Positions 44,408 to 52,566 of a stretch of 64,000 nt of DNA are shown here, piece by piece (the stretch's first letter is position 1; the number at the start of each line of letters is the position of its first letter). This stretch comes from Nevskia sp964451925 (GTDB taxonomy: Bacteria; Pseudomonadota; Gammaproteobacteria; Nevskiales; Nevskiaceae). Position numbers and translations under genes: made by a program. The notes beneath the pieces are model-generated. The model was not told where the DNA came from. It saw only the letters and a program-made list of their open reading frames with translations, and did no database searches. The DNA is taken from NCBI GenBank assembly GCA_964451925.1, contig CAYVKA010000003.1, positions 1 to 64,000 of the forward strand, read 5' to 3'.

Positions 44408-46669
44408 ATGGGAGACATTCAGGATGCGGAGTTTGCCGCACCGCAGCAGCGCCGGGGCCTGCTCACGGCGATCGGCCGAGTCCGGGTCTCGCCGCAGCAC
44501 CTGCTGCTGTTTGCGTCGGTGCTGATCGCCGCCGGCGCGTGGAGCTGCCTGCGGCTCGCGCTCGATCAGCCGTGGATCGGCCTGTCGCTGGCGCCGCAGG
44601 CGAATGGCGTGGTCGTGACCGCCGCCGACAGCGCCGGGCCCAACGCCACGGTGCCGCCGGGTACACGCATCGTCGCGCTGCGCCCGGGCTCCGGGGCCGG
44701 CCTGCAGCTCGAAGCCGGCGACCTGATCGAGGACCCCGATTTCCTGACCCAGTACGCCGACTACCGCCGCTTCTTCGCCCGCCAGCAACAGCTCGCGCAA
44801 TGGCTGCGCGGCGGCAACCTGCAGGCGCAGCTGGCGGACGGCAGCTGGATTCCTCTCGGTAACCGCGCGTCGCGGTCCCTGGCCAGCCTGCCGCTGGCCT
44901 TCTGGTTCCAGCTCCTGTTCGGCATGGTTTCGCTGGCCGCGGGCTGTGCCATCTACGCCGCTGCCCGCAGCTTCGGCGCCTGGCTGTACGCGCTGTCCGG
45001 CGCTTCGCTGTTCGTGGTCGGCCTGACCGCGGCTGTTTACAGCACGCGCGAGCTGGCGCTGCCGGCCGGGCTGTTCCATCGCTTGTCGGCAGTCGACGAT
45101 TTCGCGGCACTGGGTTTCTGCGGGGCCTTCCTGTCGCTCATGTGGGTCTACCCCAGGCCACTGGCGCGCTTCCCGGCGCCGTTGCCGATGCTGACCGCCT
45201 ATGGCGTGGTGGCGGTGCTGCACGTGAACCAGCGGATGGGCACCATCGACAACGGCTATCGCCTGCCGATGGCGGTGGCCCTCGCCGGTGGCGCGGTGAT
45301 CTCGTTGCTGCAGTGGCGCCGCACCCGCGATCGGCCGGTGGAGCGCGCCGCCTTCCGCTACTTCTTCGTGGTGTGGTTTTCCGGCTGCCTGATGTTCTTC
45401 AGCTGCATGTACCTGCCACTGATCCTCGGCTATCCGCCGCCGCTGTCGCAGAGCTACATGTTCGGCTGGTTGCTGCTGGTGTTCCTGGTGATCCCGCTGG
45501 GCATCGTTCGTTATCGCCTGTTCGATCTGGAACGCTGGTGGTTCGCCGCCTGGTCCTGGTTCCTCGGCGGCCTGGCGGTGTTCGGGCTCGATACGCTGCT
45601 GGTGACCGCCTTCGACGTCGATCGCGGCACCGCCGCGCTGGGCACTCTCGCGGCGTTGGGCTGGCTGTACTTTCCGCTGCGCGAGCACCTGTGGCGCTGG
45701 GTGACCCGGCAGCGGCGTCGGTCCCGCGGTGAGCGCTTCGCTGAGGCGGCGCAACACCTGCTGGCGGCGCAGCGGCGGCCGCTGGCCGCATTATGGGAGG
45801 AGGCATTGCGGAAGCTCTACGCGCCGCTGAGCAGCGCGCCGCCACCGGCGCCCGCGCCTGCGGCGGCCATTGCAGGCGACGGCATGCGCCTGTGCCTGCC
45901 GGGCCCGGCAGGCGTCGGCACGCTGGAACTGATTGGTGCGGAGGGCAGCCGGCGCTTGTTCGACCGCGACGATCTGGCCGACGCCGAGCGCCTCGGAACG
46001 TTGTTTGAGCACGTCGCCGCGGCGCGACGCAGCGCGGCCCAGACGGTGGAGCGGCAGCGGCTGGAGTTGGAAATCCGCGAGCGCGTCTACCGCGATCTGC
46101 ACGACGACCTCGGCGCCAAGCTGCTGTCCCTGGTCTACGCGGCGGCCGACAACCGCAACCGCGACCTGGCGTTGACGGCGCTGCAGGACCTGCGCGAAAC
46201 CGTGTCGCGCGACGACCGCGCGAATTCGCGCCTGGTCGAGGCACTGTCGCAGTGGCGTGCCGAGAGCGAGCAGCGTTTTGAGGCTGCGGGCGTGGCGTTC
46301 GACTGGCGGGAGCAGGAGATCGACGCCGCGCTGCGCATCCGGGCCGACCTGCGGACCGCGTTGGGGCGCGTGCTGCGCGAGGCGGTGAGCAATGCCCTGC
46401 GCCATGCCCATCCCTGCCACGCACTGGTCGAAGCCGAACTGGACGGCGGCCGGCTGCGGCTATGCCTGCGGCATGATGGAACCTGCACCGATCCAGGCGC
46501 CTGGAGTGCGGGCCGCGGCATCAGCAACATGCAGCTGCGCCTGGCCCAGTTCGGCGGCGACATTGCCTGGCGCCTGGAGGACGGTGAGTGGCTGAGCGCG
46601 CGCTGGAATGTTCCCTTCCAGACGGAGGTCGATGCGGAGGTGGGCCATGCGCCACACCCTGCTCCTTGA
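44408..46669 (+). CDS. Membrane sensor histidine kinase (NarX/DegS type)
   Basis: About 753 residues from the ATG at 44408; an in-frame TTG at 44390 would add six. One membrane helix (about 30-50) is followed by a periplasmic region with a PDZ-like stretch (VPPGTRIVALRPGSGAGLQL), then about eight membrane helices between 160 and 425. The kinase core has H565 in RVYRDLHDDLGAKLL (HisKA_3 type) and an ATPase domain with REAVSNALRHAHP and GRGISNMQLRLAQFGG. It phosphorylates the response regulator encoded by the overlapping next gene. Signal unknown. Confidence 0.88.
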   Translation: MGDIQDAEFAAPQQRRGLLTAIGRVRVSPQHLLLFASVLIAAGAWSCLRLALDQPWIGLSLAPQANGVVVTAADSAGPNATVPPGTRIVALRPGSGAGLQLEAGDLIEDPDFLTQYADYRRFFARQQQLAQWLRGGNLQAQLADGSWIPLGNRASRSLASLPLAFWFQLLFGMVSLAAGCAIYAAARSFGAWLYALSGASLFVVGLTAAVYSTRELALPAGLFHRLSAVDDFAALGFCGAFLSLMWVYPRPLARFPAPLPMLTAYGVVAVLHVNQRMGTIDNGYRLPMAVALAGGAVISLLQWRRTRDRPVERAAFRYFFVVWFSGCLMFFSCMYLPLILGYPPPLSQSYMFGWLLLVFLVIPLGIVRYRLFDLERWWFAAWSWFLGGLAVFGLDTLLVTAFDVDRGTAALGTLAALGWLYFPLREHLWRWVTRQRRRSRGERFAEAAQHLLAAQRRPLAALWEEALRKLYAPLSSAPPPAPAPAAAIAGDGMRLCLPGPAGVGTLELIGAEGSRRLFDRDDLADAERLGTLFEHVAAARRSAAQTVERQRLELEIRERVYRDLHDDLGAKLLSLVYAAADNRNRDLALTALQDLRETVSRDDRANSRLVEALSQWRAESEQRFEAAGVAFDWREQEIDAALRIRADLRTALGRVLREAVSNALRHAHPCHALVEAELDGGRLRLCLRHDGTCTDPGAWSAGRGISNMQLRLAQFGGDIAWRLEDGEWLSARWNVPFQTEVDAEVGHAPHPAP

Positions 46670-47282
46670 AGACCAGGCCGATTCGCGCGCCTGGCTGACC
46701 GCGGTGCTGCGCAACACCTTCCCCGGCGTCGAAGTGCGCGAAGCACGCACCCTGGCCGAGGCCCGCGCGGCACTGGTGCAGTTCGCCCCGGACCTGGCAC
46801 TGGTCGACCTCAACGTGCCGGACGGCAGCGGCGTCGACCTGATCGCAGAACTCAGCACCAGCCATCGCTCCTGCATCTGTGTTGTGGCGACCATTTACGC
46901 CGACGACCGCCATCTGTTTCCGGCTCTCCGCGCCGGCGCCCGGGGATACCTGCTCAAGGAGCAGTCGCAGCAGGAACTGTCGGCGCTGCTGCGGCGCATC
47001 GCCGCCGGCGAGCCACCGCTGTCGCCTGCGATCGCCTGGCGCCTGCTCGATGTGTTCGCCCCCACCGGCTCAGCGCAGGATGAGCTCGCACCACGCGAAC
47101 GCGAGGTGCTGACGCTGATCGCGCGCGGTTTCAAGCTGGAGGCGGTGGCCCGGGCGCTGGACATCACCCACAGTACGGCCGCCACCTACGTCAAGCAGAT
47201 CTACCGCAAGCTGCGCGTCAGCAACCGTGCCGAAGCGGCGCTGGAAGCGGCGCGGCGAGGCCTGGTGGACCCGCAGGCTTGA
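46647..47282 (+). CDS. NarL/FixJ-family response regulator
   Basis: A 211-residue regulator starting at the ATG inside the kinase gene (23-base overlap), which follows GGAGG. The receiver domain has D54 as phosphoacceptor in LALVDLNVPDGSG, an acidic pair near residue 8, and the lysine in GYLLKEQSQQEL. The C-terminal LuxR-type helix-turn-helix reads LAPREREVLTLIARGFKLEA and STAATYVKQIYRKLRVSNR. The hairpin at 47305-47338 follows. Confidence 0.92.
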   Translation: MRHTLLLEDQADSRAWLTAVLRNTFPGVEVREARTLAEARAALVQFAPDLALVDLNVPDGSGVDLIAELSTSHRSCICVVATIYADDRHLFPALRAGARGYLLKEQSQQELSALLRRIAAGEPPLSPAIAWRLLDVFAPTGSAQDELAPREREVLTLIARGFKLEAVARALDITHSTAATYVKQIYRKLRVSNRAEAALEAARRGLVDPQA

Positions 47283-47304
47283 GGTGATCGGGAACTCACG
47301 CTGA

Positions 47305-47338
47305 ACGTCAAGAAGCCCATGGTTGGGCTTCTTGACGT
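47305..47338 (+). terminator. Hairpin terminator after response regulator
   Basis: Perfect 14-bp stem, ACGTCAAGAAGCCC and GGGCTTCTTGACGT, around ATGGTT. There is no T-run after it, so it may act with Rho or as a two-way transcript end. Confidence 0.75.
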
Positions 47339-47795
47339 CGTAGATTCAAAAGTTGGATTCGCGGCACTGGGACTTCTCCCCGGAACGGGTCAATTCCGTC
47401 CTACTCATCCCGCCGGTTGAGACATCGCTTTGAGTGAGCAGCAGTGTAGTAGAGTCGACGCCGGCCTGGTGCTGCGAATCAATCGCTCGCCCATCCACTT
47501 CTGCAGATCCGGGCGCAGCAGGGTGACGGAGAGGCCCCGTAATACCGCTGAAGCCGGTAATGCCGGTGGAGAAGGGGCCGTGGCACAAGACAACGCAACA
47601 TGGTAGACAAAAGCGGACGTGGGGTAGAGCGACATCCGATTCGTCCCCGTTATCATGGGTAGACCTGTCGGCAGGTGAGCTTGAACAAGCCGAGCATAGG
47701 CCGATTGCGTGCTAGTTGTGGGCCCGCCAACTACACGATCTGTAGGATAATCTAGTTAACCCGGTCTATTGAGACGACCTGTATTCGAGCCCGCG
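47339..47795. other. Intergenic with dispersed repeat
   Basis: About 450 bases without a supported gene. It holds a short near-repeat (GGTAATACCGCTGAAGCCGG then GTAATGCCGGTG, about 47539-47570) and several GGGTAGA-like words leading into the dispersed repeat at 47642. Confidence 0.45.
47642..47676. repeat. Dispersed intergenic repeat, left of HEPN pair
   Basis: CGTCCCCGTTATCATGGG followed by TAGACCTGTCGGCAGGT. The core CCCGTTATCATGGGTAGA matches CCCTTATCGTGGGTAGA at 48882 and 21390 in the same orientation. Confidence 0.6.
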
Positions 47796-48335
47796 ATGAA
47801 AAAGACAGAGTTTGATCAATTCCTTTCTGATGTAGCGGGATCGGATCCTGCGTCATCAATCAACTATGCAACGGAATTAGAGGAGTGGAAGGCCGCACTT
47901 GCGACATTCTTCCAGCTCGTTCAAGCCTATTTGAGCGAATTCGTTGAAGCAAAGCGGCTGACTTTGGAATGGCGTCGAATCGTACTCTCTGAGCAGCAAG
48001 TCGGCACATATGAGGTCCCTGCACTCACCATCAGAATTGGTCCGCTGGAAATTAAAGTAAACCCAGTGGGAACATTCTTAATTGGGACGAAGGGGCGGGT
48101 TGACATGATCGGCCCAAGGGGGACGGTTCGCTTTATTCTTGTGGACAAAGACGCCGTTCGCCCGAAAGTTACCGTTTCCGTGCGCGTTCAAGGACAGCCA
48201 ATGTTCGAGAACACAAGGAAAGATCCGGCAACCATTACGTGGAAATGGAAGCGCGTTCGGATTTCTCCCATGACCTACGAAGAGCTAACTGCAGATTCCT
48301 TATTCGAAGCGATAAAGGAAGTTGCGAGTGGGTAG
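47796..48335 (+). CDS. Hypothetical protein paired with HEPN-like protein
   Basis: A 179-residue soluble protein from the ATG at 47796 (MKKTEFDQFLSDVAGSD). The N-terminal third is helical; the rest is beta-rich (VGTYEVPALTIRIGPLEIKV, then GTKGRVDMIGPRGTVRFILV). No family was recognised. The next gene starts within its last codons, so the two are co-translated, as in toxin-antitoxin or defence pairs. Base composition is AT-richer than the flanking chromosome, suggesting transfer. Confidence 0.6.
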   Translation: MKKTEFDQFLSDVAGSDPASSINYATELEEWKAALATFFQLVQAYLSEFVEAKRLTLEWRRIVLSEQQVGTYEVPALTIRIGPLEIKVNPVGTFLIGTKGRVDMIGPRGTVRFILVDKDAVRPKVTVSVRVQGQPMFENTRKDPATITWKWKRVRISPMTYEELTADSLFEAIKEVASG

Positions 48336-48861
48336 GATCAGTCTAAACATTCTCTCTGGCGAGAATTTATCGACCGCCGAGATCGCAGGGTACTACATGC
48401 ATTCGACGTCTGCGATCGGTGCCTACTTTGGAGAGCCATCAAATTTTATTGGTGAATCCGCCCAGTCCGTTATACAGAAGCACCAGACGGTTCTGCTGGA
48501 GCTTGATCGAGATTGTGTGATGTCACTTCTTGCTTGCGCCGAAGCCCACCTACGGGTTGACTACATCGTGCGTTGTCATAAGCGCGGCGGTGACAAGTTG
48601 TCTGATTGTTTTCGTCGGGTGTACAAAGAGAGAGGGCTGCGGGCTCGACTTGATGAAGACATTCTTAGCGGATGGAAGAATAACTCCAGTGCACCAAAAG
48701 CTGTTCTTAGAGACTTGGCTGACGCATTCAACTATAGGCACTGGCTCGCGCATGGACGCTATTGGACTCCAAAACTTGGAAGGACGAGATACTTGTTTGC
48801 TGATGTTTTATACGTAGTTGAGTTGCTAGAAAATTCATTTCCTTTAGAACATCCAGCCTGA
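48328..48861 (+). CDS. HEPN-like protein, possible RNase effector
   Basis: About 177 residues from GTG 48328, with AAGGAAG upstream; a TTG at 48322 is also in frame. Helical throughout. The segment LADAFNYRHWLAHGRYW contains R-H-W-L-A-H, matching the RxxxxH motif (polar residue after R) of HEPN ribonucleases and of RiboL-PSP-HEPN proteins. The frame overlaps the previous gene by a few bases. Paired with an unknown partner and bracketed by a dispersed repeat, it looks like a small defence or toxin-antitoxin cassette. Activity is inferred from the motif only. Confidence 0.6.
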   Translation: MGRISLNILSGENLSTAEIAGYYMHSTSAIGAYFGEPSNFIGESAQSVIQKHQTVLLELDRDCVMSLLACAEAHLRVDYIVRCHKRGGDKLSDCFRRVYKERGLRARLDEDILSGWKNNSSAPKAVLRDLADAFNYRHWLAHGRYWTPKLGRTRYLFADVLYVVELLENSFPLEHPA

Positions 48862-48877
48862 TCACCTTCGGACAATA

Positions 48878-48916
48878 GTCCGCCCTTATCGTGGGTAGAG
48901 CAGGATGGACAGGTCC
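48878..48916. repeat. Dispersed intergenic repeat, right of HEPN pair
   Basis: The 39 bases beginning GTCCGCCCTTATCGTGGGTA and ending GGACAGGTCC. It nearly matches 21384-21424 and lies 17 bases after the HEPN-like gene. Confidence 0.65.
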
Positions 48917-49011
48917 TTGTATTGGAGGTAATCGGCGGTCGCGATCGATCGACAGAGTCTCAACCACTTGGAAATGCGCTTGAAATGATTCTGATGTCGT
49001 CGCAGGAAATT

Positions 49012-49164
49012 CTACGAAACCTCGCCGAAGGTCCAGCCAATCAGTCGCACATACTCGTGAAACGAACAGCCGGGTGCTGAGCAAATCACGCTAGGTGAGA
49101 CGGTTCCGTCCTTTGCGATGGTGTGAATGCGGAGCGTTAAAACATGCCCGTACGGACACGCCAT
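49012..49164 (-). CDS. Small zinc-ribbon protein
   Basis: A 50-residue protein from ATG 49164 (MACPYGHVLTLRIHTIAKDG), with AAGG upstream. CPYGH near the N-terminus and CSAPGCSFHEYVRLIGW near the C-terminus supply cysteine and histidine ligands for one zinc. The open frame extends upstream to 49362 but that part reads like non-coding sequence. The role is unknown; it precedes nothing on the same strand. Confidence 0.5.
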   Translation of the reverse strand: MACPYGHVLTLRIHTIAKDGTVSPSVICSAPGCSFHEYVRLIGWTFGEVS

Positions 49165-49369
49165 CGTCGCCTTGAACACATGCCTGGTGGATGGGTGGCA
49201 GGCTATCCAGTTCAGTGGTGGTGGCGACGTTGCCGAATTATCCCTGCATTTCTTAACACGGCGGTGATGTCGGCGACTGAAAGGTCCAGCGTGCCCTACC
49301 TTCCAAACGCGATGAGCTGTTTGTCGAAGAGTCTTCTGAAGTCCTTGTAGCCACTTGGGCATGGCAGTC

Positions 49370-50296
49370 CTACAAAGGAACCACTGCTGCTCGCCGGCGA
49401 ATGGGAAAGCCGAAAGTCAACAGTGCATGTTTTGTGGAAAATGACTCGATCTCAAATTCCCACTCTTCTCCGAGCACATCCGTCAAAACGTCGGTCGCTG
49501 AAAATATCGGGCCCGTCCTGCGCAGCGTGGCGTGCTTGGAGACCAGTGCATAGGCCTGCTCTGGAAGCATAGTGGAGAATTGAGTGCGAAACATGGGGGA
49601 CCGCACAAAATAGCGCCATGGTTCTGCGCCGTCGTGGGCGCCAACGTCTGGATGGTACGGATGCACGCTTACCAGGCCGAATACCGGCTGGCTGGGATCC
49701 CGATCTTCTATGGTTCTCCAAAACGTTGATAAGATCGAGTTGTGGTATCGTCCCGCGAGGTGTTTCACAGAGTCGAACGAAAGACTTAGATCGCGCGCTT
49801 CCGCCGCGAACCGGTCCTGAAGAAACAGCAAGCGACCAGCGCCATAGTTGGCCTCTGCCTCAATCACGGCATGACAAGCAGGATCCAGCGTTTGGCGATT
49901 GTCGCCGAGCAGAAAATGCTTGTGCCACGGCGTAATACTGTGACTGATCTCATGTGCTTCGATCCATCGATGCTTACGCTTCGGGACTTCTGTGTCCACC
50001 ATAATTCTTGCGGCGTCGGGAACCCAAAATGCGCATAGCCGAGACTTTGCTAGTGCAGTGATCAAGTGCTTACCGAAATCGGGGATAGTCTTGCGAGCCA
50101 GCAGTGCAAAACGATGTGAAAGCTCAGCAATAAGCCCGGGATCGGTGCTGCTGTAGTACTGCAGATCGAGCGAAAGCAAGGTGCGTACATCCGCGAGCTT
50201 GATAGGAGGCTCTGGAGTTCCAAGATCCCTGAGAATCCGATCGACTTGATCCTGGATGTCTCGCTTCTCGAACTCACCAACCTGCTCTTCAATCAC
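49370..50296 (-). CDS. ImmA/IrrE-family metallopeptidase
   Basis: A 308-residue protein. HEISH at 115-119 (in WIEAHEISHSITPW) is the zinc-binding HExxH motif, and EAEANYGAGRLLF about 30 residues later supplies the third ligand region. Such peptidases usually cut a partner XRE repressor to lift repression, as ImmA does with ImmR. The partner is the XRE gene three bases upstream. Residues beyond 180 form an extra C-terminal domain (VHPYHPDVGAHDGAEPWRYF) not typical of the shortest members. It is the last gene of a four-gene leftward operon. Confidence 0.85.
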   Translation of the reverse strand: MIEEQVGEFEKRDIQDQVDRILRDLGTPEPPIKLADVRTLLSLDLQYYSSTDPGLIAELSHRFALLARKTIPDFGKHLITALAKSRLCAFWVPDAARIMVDTEVPKRKHRWIEAHEISHSITPWHKHFLLGDNRQTLDPACHAVIEAEANYGAGRLLFLQDRFAAEARDLSLSFDSVKHLAGRYHNSILSTFWRTIEDRDPSQPVFGLVSVHPYHPDVGAHDGAEPWRYFVRSPMFRTQFSTMLPEQAYALVSKHATLRRTGPIFSATDVLTDVLGEEWEFEIESFSTKHALLTFGFPIRRRAAVVPL

Positions 50297-50299
50297 GTC

Positions 50300-50794
50300 T
50301 CATGTCCCGGCGCGTTCATTCAATATTGCTACGAACGCATCCAGCCCTTCTCGTTCTTCATCCGTAAGGATGGAAATGTCATCCGATCGAGCGGCGTATT
50401 TCATCGCTTTGTTATAAAGCGACTTATTCACCTTATTGGTGGCGCCAGCCATTTGGGAAAGGTTCTCTAGAGAAACCTTGAAGTAGCTCGAGAGTTGATA
50501 GATCAGCCGCAGTCCAGCGGTATAGTTCGGATTGTGTTCAACTTGGCGCAGTTCTTCTTCGCTAACATGCGCGGCCTGAGCTAATTCCGTAACCGAGAGG
50601 CCGTCTCTGAGGCGAAGCTGCCGAACAAAAACTCCCAGCGCCATACGAAGCTGAACTACGTTTCGATCGGGCATCGTTGTGATGTTTGCCGCGTCGTCAG
50701 TGTCATCAACGAGCGGCGGTCCAGCCTCAACATCGCCCTCCGGGTCGGCGGTGATCGTTCGCTTCAGCCAGTCAGTCGTAAATAGCAGTTTCAT
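50300..50794 (-). CDS. XRE-family repressor
   Basis: A 164-residue protein with a helix-turn-helix in the middle (about 55-115): FVRQLRLRDGLSVTELAQAA, then HVSEEELRQVEHNPNYTAGL. The N-terminal 45 residues are acidic, and the C-terminal end (ILTDEEREGLDAFVAILNER) is helical. Its start overlaps the GNAT stop by four bases. It is the probable target of the ImmA-like peptidase encoded next and may control this operon and the ubiquitin-like operon opposite. Confidence 0.85.
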   Translation of the reverse strand: MKLLFTTDWLKRTITADPEGDVEAGPPLVDDTDDAANITTMPDRNVVQLRMALGVFVRQLRLRDGLSVTELAQAAHVSEEELRQVEHNPNYTAGLRLIYQLSSYFKVSLENLSQMAGATNKVNKSLYNKAMKYAARSDDISILTDEEREGLDAFVAILNERAGT

Positions 50795-51411
50795 AATTCC
50801 TCCGGCTCGGTGAGGAACTGCGCTGCCTGCGCCTCTGTCATCTCGAAATATCTCATCTTCTTGCGCTGGTCAAATTCAACCTCAGTGAATCCCATCTGGC
50901 GGTACCGATCTTCCGACTGGGGTAGGGAGTGAAGCCCAATCCGACCCCTGAAGTCCAATTCCTCGCTAAAGCTCAGGCTAACGGCAGTGGCGATAAGCAC
51001 CCGGCCAACACCCTTGTAGTGAGGATCGGGAACAAGCTTAGGCCGGTTGAAGGGGGCGGTCGCGACGCGATCTACATACACCAATTCGCGGCCTTTTTGA
51101 ACTTCCAGGCGCGCGAATTTGGTCATGTCGACCACCATCAGCCCCTGGATCACGCCGCCGCATTCGACCGAAAACGTTTCAGCACCCATGGAGCGGCTCG
51201 CTTTTCTGACCTCCTTGAGCCAGTCCCAGTGAGCGTCTTCAGCATGAGCCTTTCCGGCATCGGAGCGGTTTTTCCACTTGTCCAGTAGCGGCTTCCAGTC
51301 GCGCTGGACGCTGTCGAGGTCGGCGCTATCAAGCGTGCGGAACACCTCCGCGCGATCGAACTCCCCGGTCCTGCGATTGAGGAGGACGACTTCCCCGACG
51401 AACTGCTTCAT
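50791..51411 (-). CDS. GNAT-like acetyltransferase
   Basis: A 206-residue protein. The C-terminal half has the acetyl-CoA-binding pattern HYKGVGRVLIATAVSLSF, then IGLHSLPQSEDRYRQMGFTE and MRYFEMTEAQA. The N-terminal part has WDWLKEVRKASRSMGAETFS and GVIQGLMVVDM. It is placed directly after an RHH gene with a four-base overlap, as in RHH-GNAT toxin-antitoxin pairs that acetylate aminoacyl-tRNA, but it is longer than those toxins and also linked to XRE-ImmA, so another substrate is possible. Confidence 0.75.
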   Translation of the reverse strand: MKQFVGEVVLLNRRTGEFDRAEVFRTLDSADLDSVQRDWKPLLDKWKNRSDAGKAHAEDAHWDWLKEVRKASRSMGAETFSVECGGVIQGLMVVDMTKFARLEVQKGRELVYVDRVATAPFNRPKLVPDPHYKGVGRVLIATAVSLSFSEELDFRGRIGLHSLPQSEDRYRQMGFTEVEFDQRKKMRYFEMTEAQAAQFLTEPEEL

Positions 51412-51617
51412 AGGACCATCAACTCGGTTTTGTCCTTCGTCGATGGGTGCTCCACGAATACCTTTTCACCACTCTCGATCCGCTCGGTCACGGACTGGTA
51501 GAGCCTCAGAGCTTGGCGCAATAAGGCGGTCTTCGACATGCCGCGGCTTTCGGCGAGCCTGTCGAGTAAGTCCATCTCCTTGTCGCTGAGCATCAAGGTC
51601 ATTTGCCGGCGGTCCAT
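51408..51617 (-). CDS. Ribbon-helix-helix protein (CopG-like)
   Basis: A 69-residue DNA-binding protein: MDRRQMTLMLSDKEMDLLDR, then LAESRGMSKTALLRQALRLY is the ribbon-helix-helix. It heads the leftward operon RHH-GNAT-XRE-ImmA. It probably binds the divergent promoter region 51618-51765 and, with the GNAT protein, may form an antitoxin-toxin unit. Confidence 0.8.
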   Translation of the reverse strand: MDRRQMTLMLSDKEMDLLDRLAESRGMSKTALLRQALRLYQSVTERIESGEKVFVEHPSTKDKTELMVL

Positions 51618-51693
51618 GGGCGCCCTCTACAGTTAGTCGTTATTAAATATAGGCTTAATGCTGTAAAAAGTAAATAGAAACAATATTTATATA

Positions 51694-51726
51694 GGCCATT
51701 GACAATGTGAAAAATGGCCATAAAAT
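51694..51726 (+). promoter_or_regulatory. Promoter with overlapping operator for the ubiquitin-like operon
   Basis: TTGACA at 51699-51704 and TAAAAT at 51721-51726 with a 16-base spacer form a strong sigma-70 promoter. An inverted repeat GGCCATT (51694-51700) and AATGGCC (51713-51719) overlaps the -35 and the spacer, so a bound repressor would block it. The transcript would start about 30 bases before the ATG at 51766. The whole 51618-51765 region is AT-rich and also serves the leftward RHH operon. Confidence 0.75.
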
Positions 51727-51765
51727 ATGTATCGTTCAAGGTGCGGTGAGTTAAGGAGCGGGCGT

Positions 51766-52566
51766 ATGAGTGCCGAACAGTCGCAGGAAGGTGTGAGCAA
51801 GCACGACGGGGAGTTCGTCGAGATTTCGATTTCGACCCTCTCTGGAAGCTTTCCAACGGCGGGATTCAATCGCATTCCCGCACATCAGAAACTTGAGGTG
51901 GAACTCGCCACCGCCAGGCATCAGCTGGAAATCAAGGACGTGTCTGGCTGGGTCGCTACCGTGCGAGAGCAGGCGGGCACCCGCGAACTCGATGTTGACA
52001 AGTCCTATCTGGAAAATGGCCTCGCAGGACGCATCGCACTGCATTGGGGGCCCAGGGAACTGGTCGAGATTTCCGTCGAGACGCCTGAAGGATCGTTTCC
52101 AACGGAGGGCTTCAATCGTGTCTCCGCAGATCAGAAAATCGAGTTGGAGTTGGCTACGGCCAAGCACCAGCTTGAGTTGAAGGATACTCATGGCTGGGTC
52201 GCGACGGCAGAAGGGCCAGCAGGCAAGCGCGAGCTCGATATCGACAAGACGTACCGCGAAAACGGCCTATCCGGTCGTGTACATATTCACTGGGGGCCCG
52301 CGCACTCTGTCGAGGTCTCGATTGCCACCACTGCGGGCTTCTTCCCGACCGAGGGGTTTAATCGCGTTCCGGCTGACCAGAAGGTCGAGGTTGAGTTGGG
52401 TAAGGCTAAGCACGAGCTCAAAATCAAGGATACGGCGGGCTGGATTGCGACTGTGATCGGTCCTGCTGGCAAGCGAGAGCTCGACCCTTCAAAGTCTTAT
52501 ACGGAAAACAACTTGTCGGGCAAAGTTGAAATCGATTGGGGCCCCAAGGAAGGCGGAGGGGGCTAA
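51766..52566 (+). CDS. Triple ubiquitin-like (multi-ubiquitin) protein
   Basis: A 266-residue protein of three similar domains at about 18-96, 99-177 and 181-260. Each has the order: SFPTxGFNRxxAxQKxE, a helix (LATAKHQLELKD), GWVAT, RELDIDK, then HWGP. It belongs to the multi-ubiquitin group of prokaryotic ubiquitin-like proteins. The C-terminus ends in four glycines (GPKEGGGG), so the terminal glycine is exposed for adenylation by the E1 without prior trimming. The linkers between domains (HWGPRELVEIS, HWGPAHSVEVS) lack a diglycine, so cutting into monomers at a GG is not obvious. GGAG lies before the ATG. First gene of a four-gene operon. Confidence 0.88.
   Translation: MSAEQSQEGVSKHDGEFVEISISTLSGSFPTAGFNRIPAHQKLEVELATARHQLEIKDVSGWVATVREQAGTRELDVDKSYLENGLAGRIALHWGPRELVEISVETPEGSFPTEGFNRVSADQKIELELATAKHQLELKDTHGWVATAEGPAGKRELDIDKTYRENGLSGRVHIHWGPAHSVEVSIATTAGFFPTEGFNRVPADQKVEVELGKAKHELKIKDTAGWIATVIGPAGKRELDPSKSYTENNLSGKVEIDWGPKEGGGG

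Noticed and set aside
44405..45757. A 450-codon minus-strand frame opposite the sensor kinase
   Set aside because: Low-complexity Q/R/A/G translation typical of antisense frames in high-GC genes; the plus-strand kinase is certain.
47405..47656. Minus-strand frame of 83 codons between the response regulator and the HEPN pair
   Set aside because: It crosses the dispersed repeat and has no conserved-looking sequence or ribosome-binding site.
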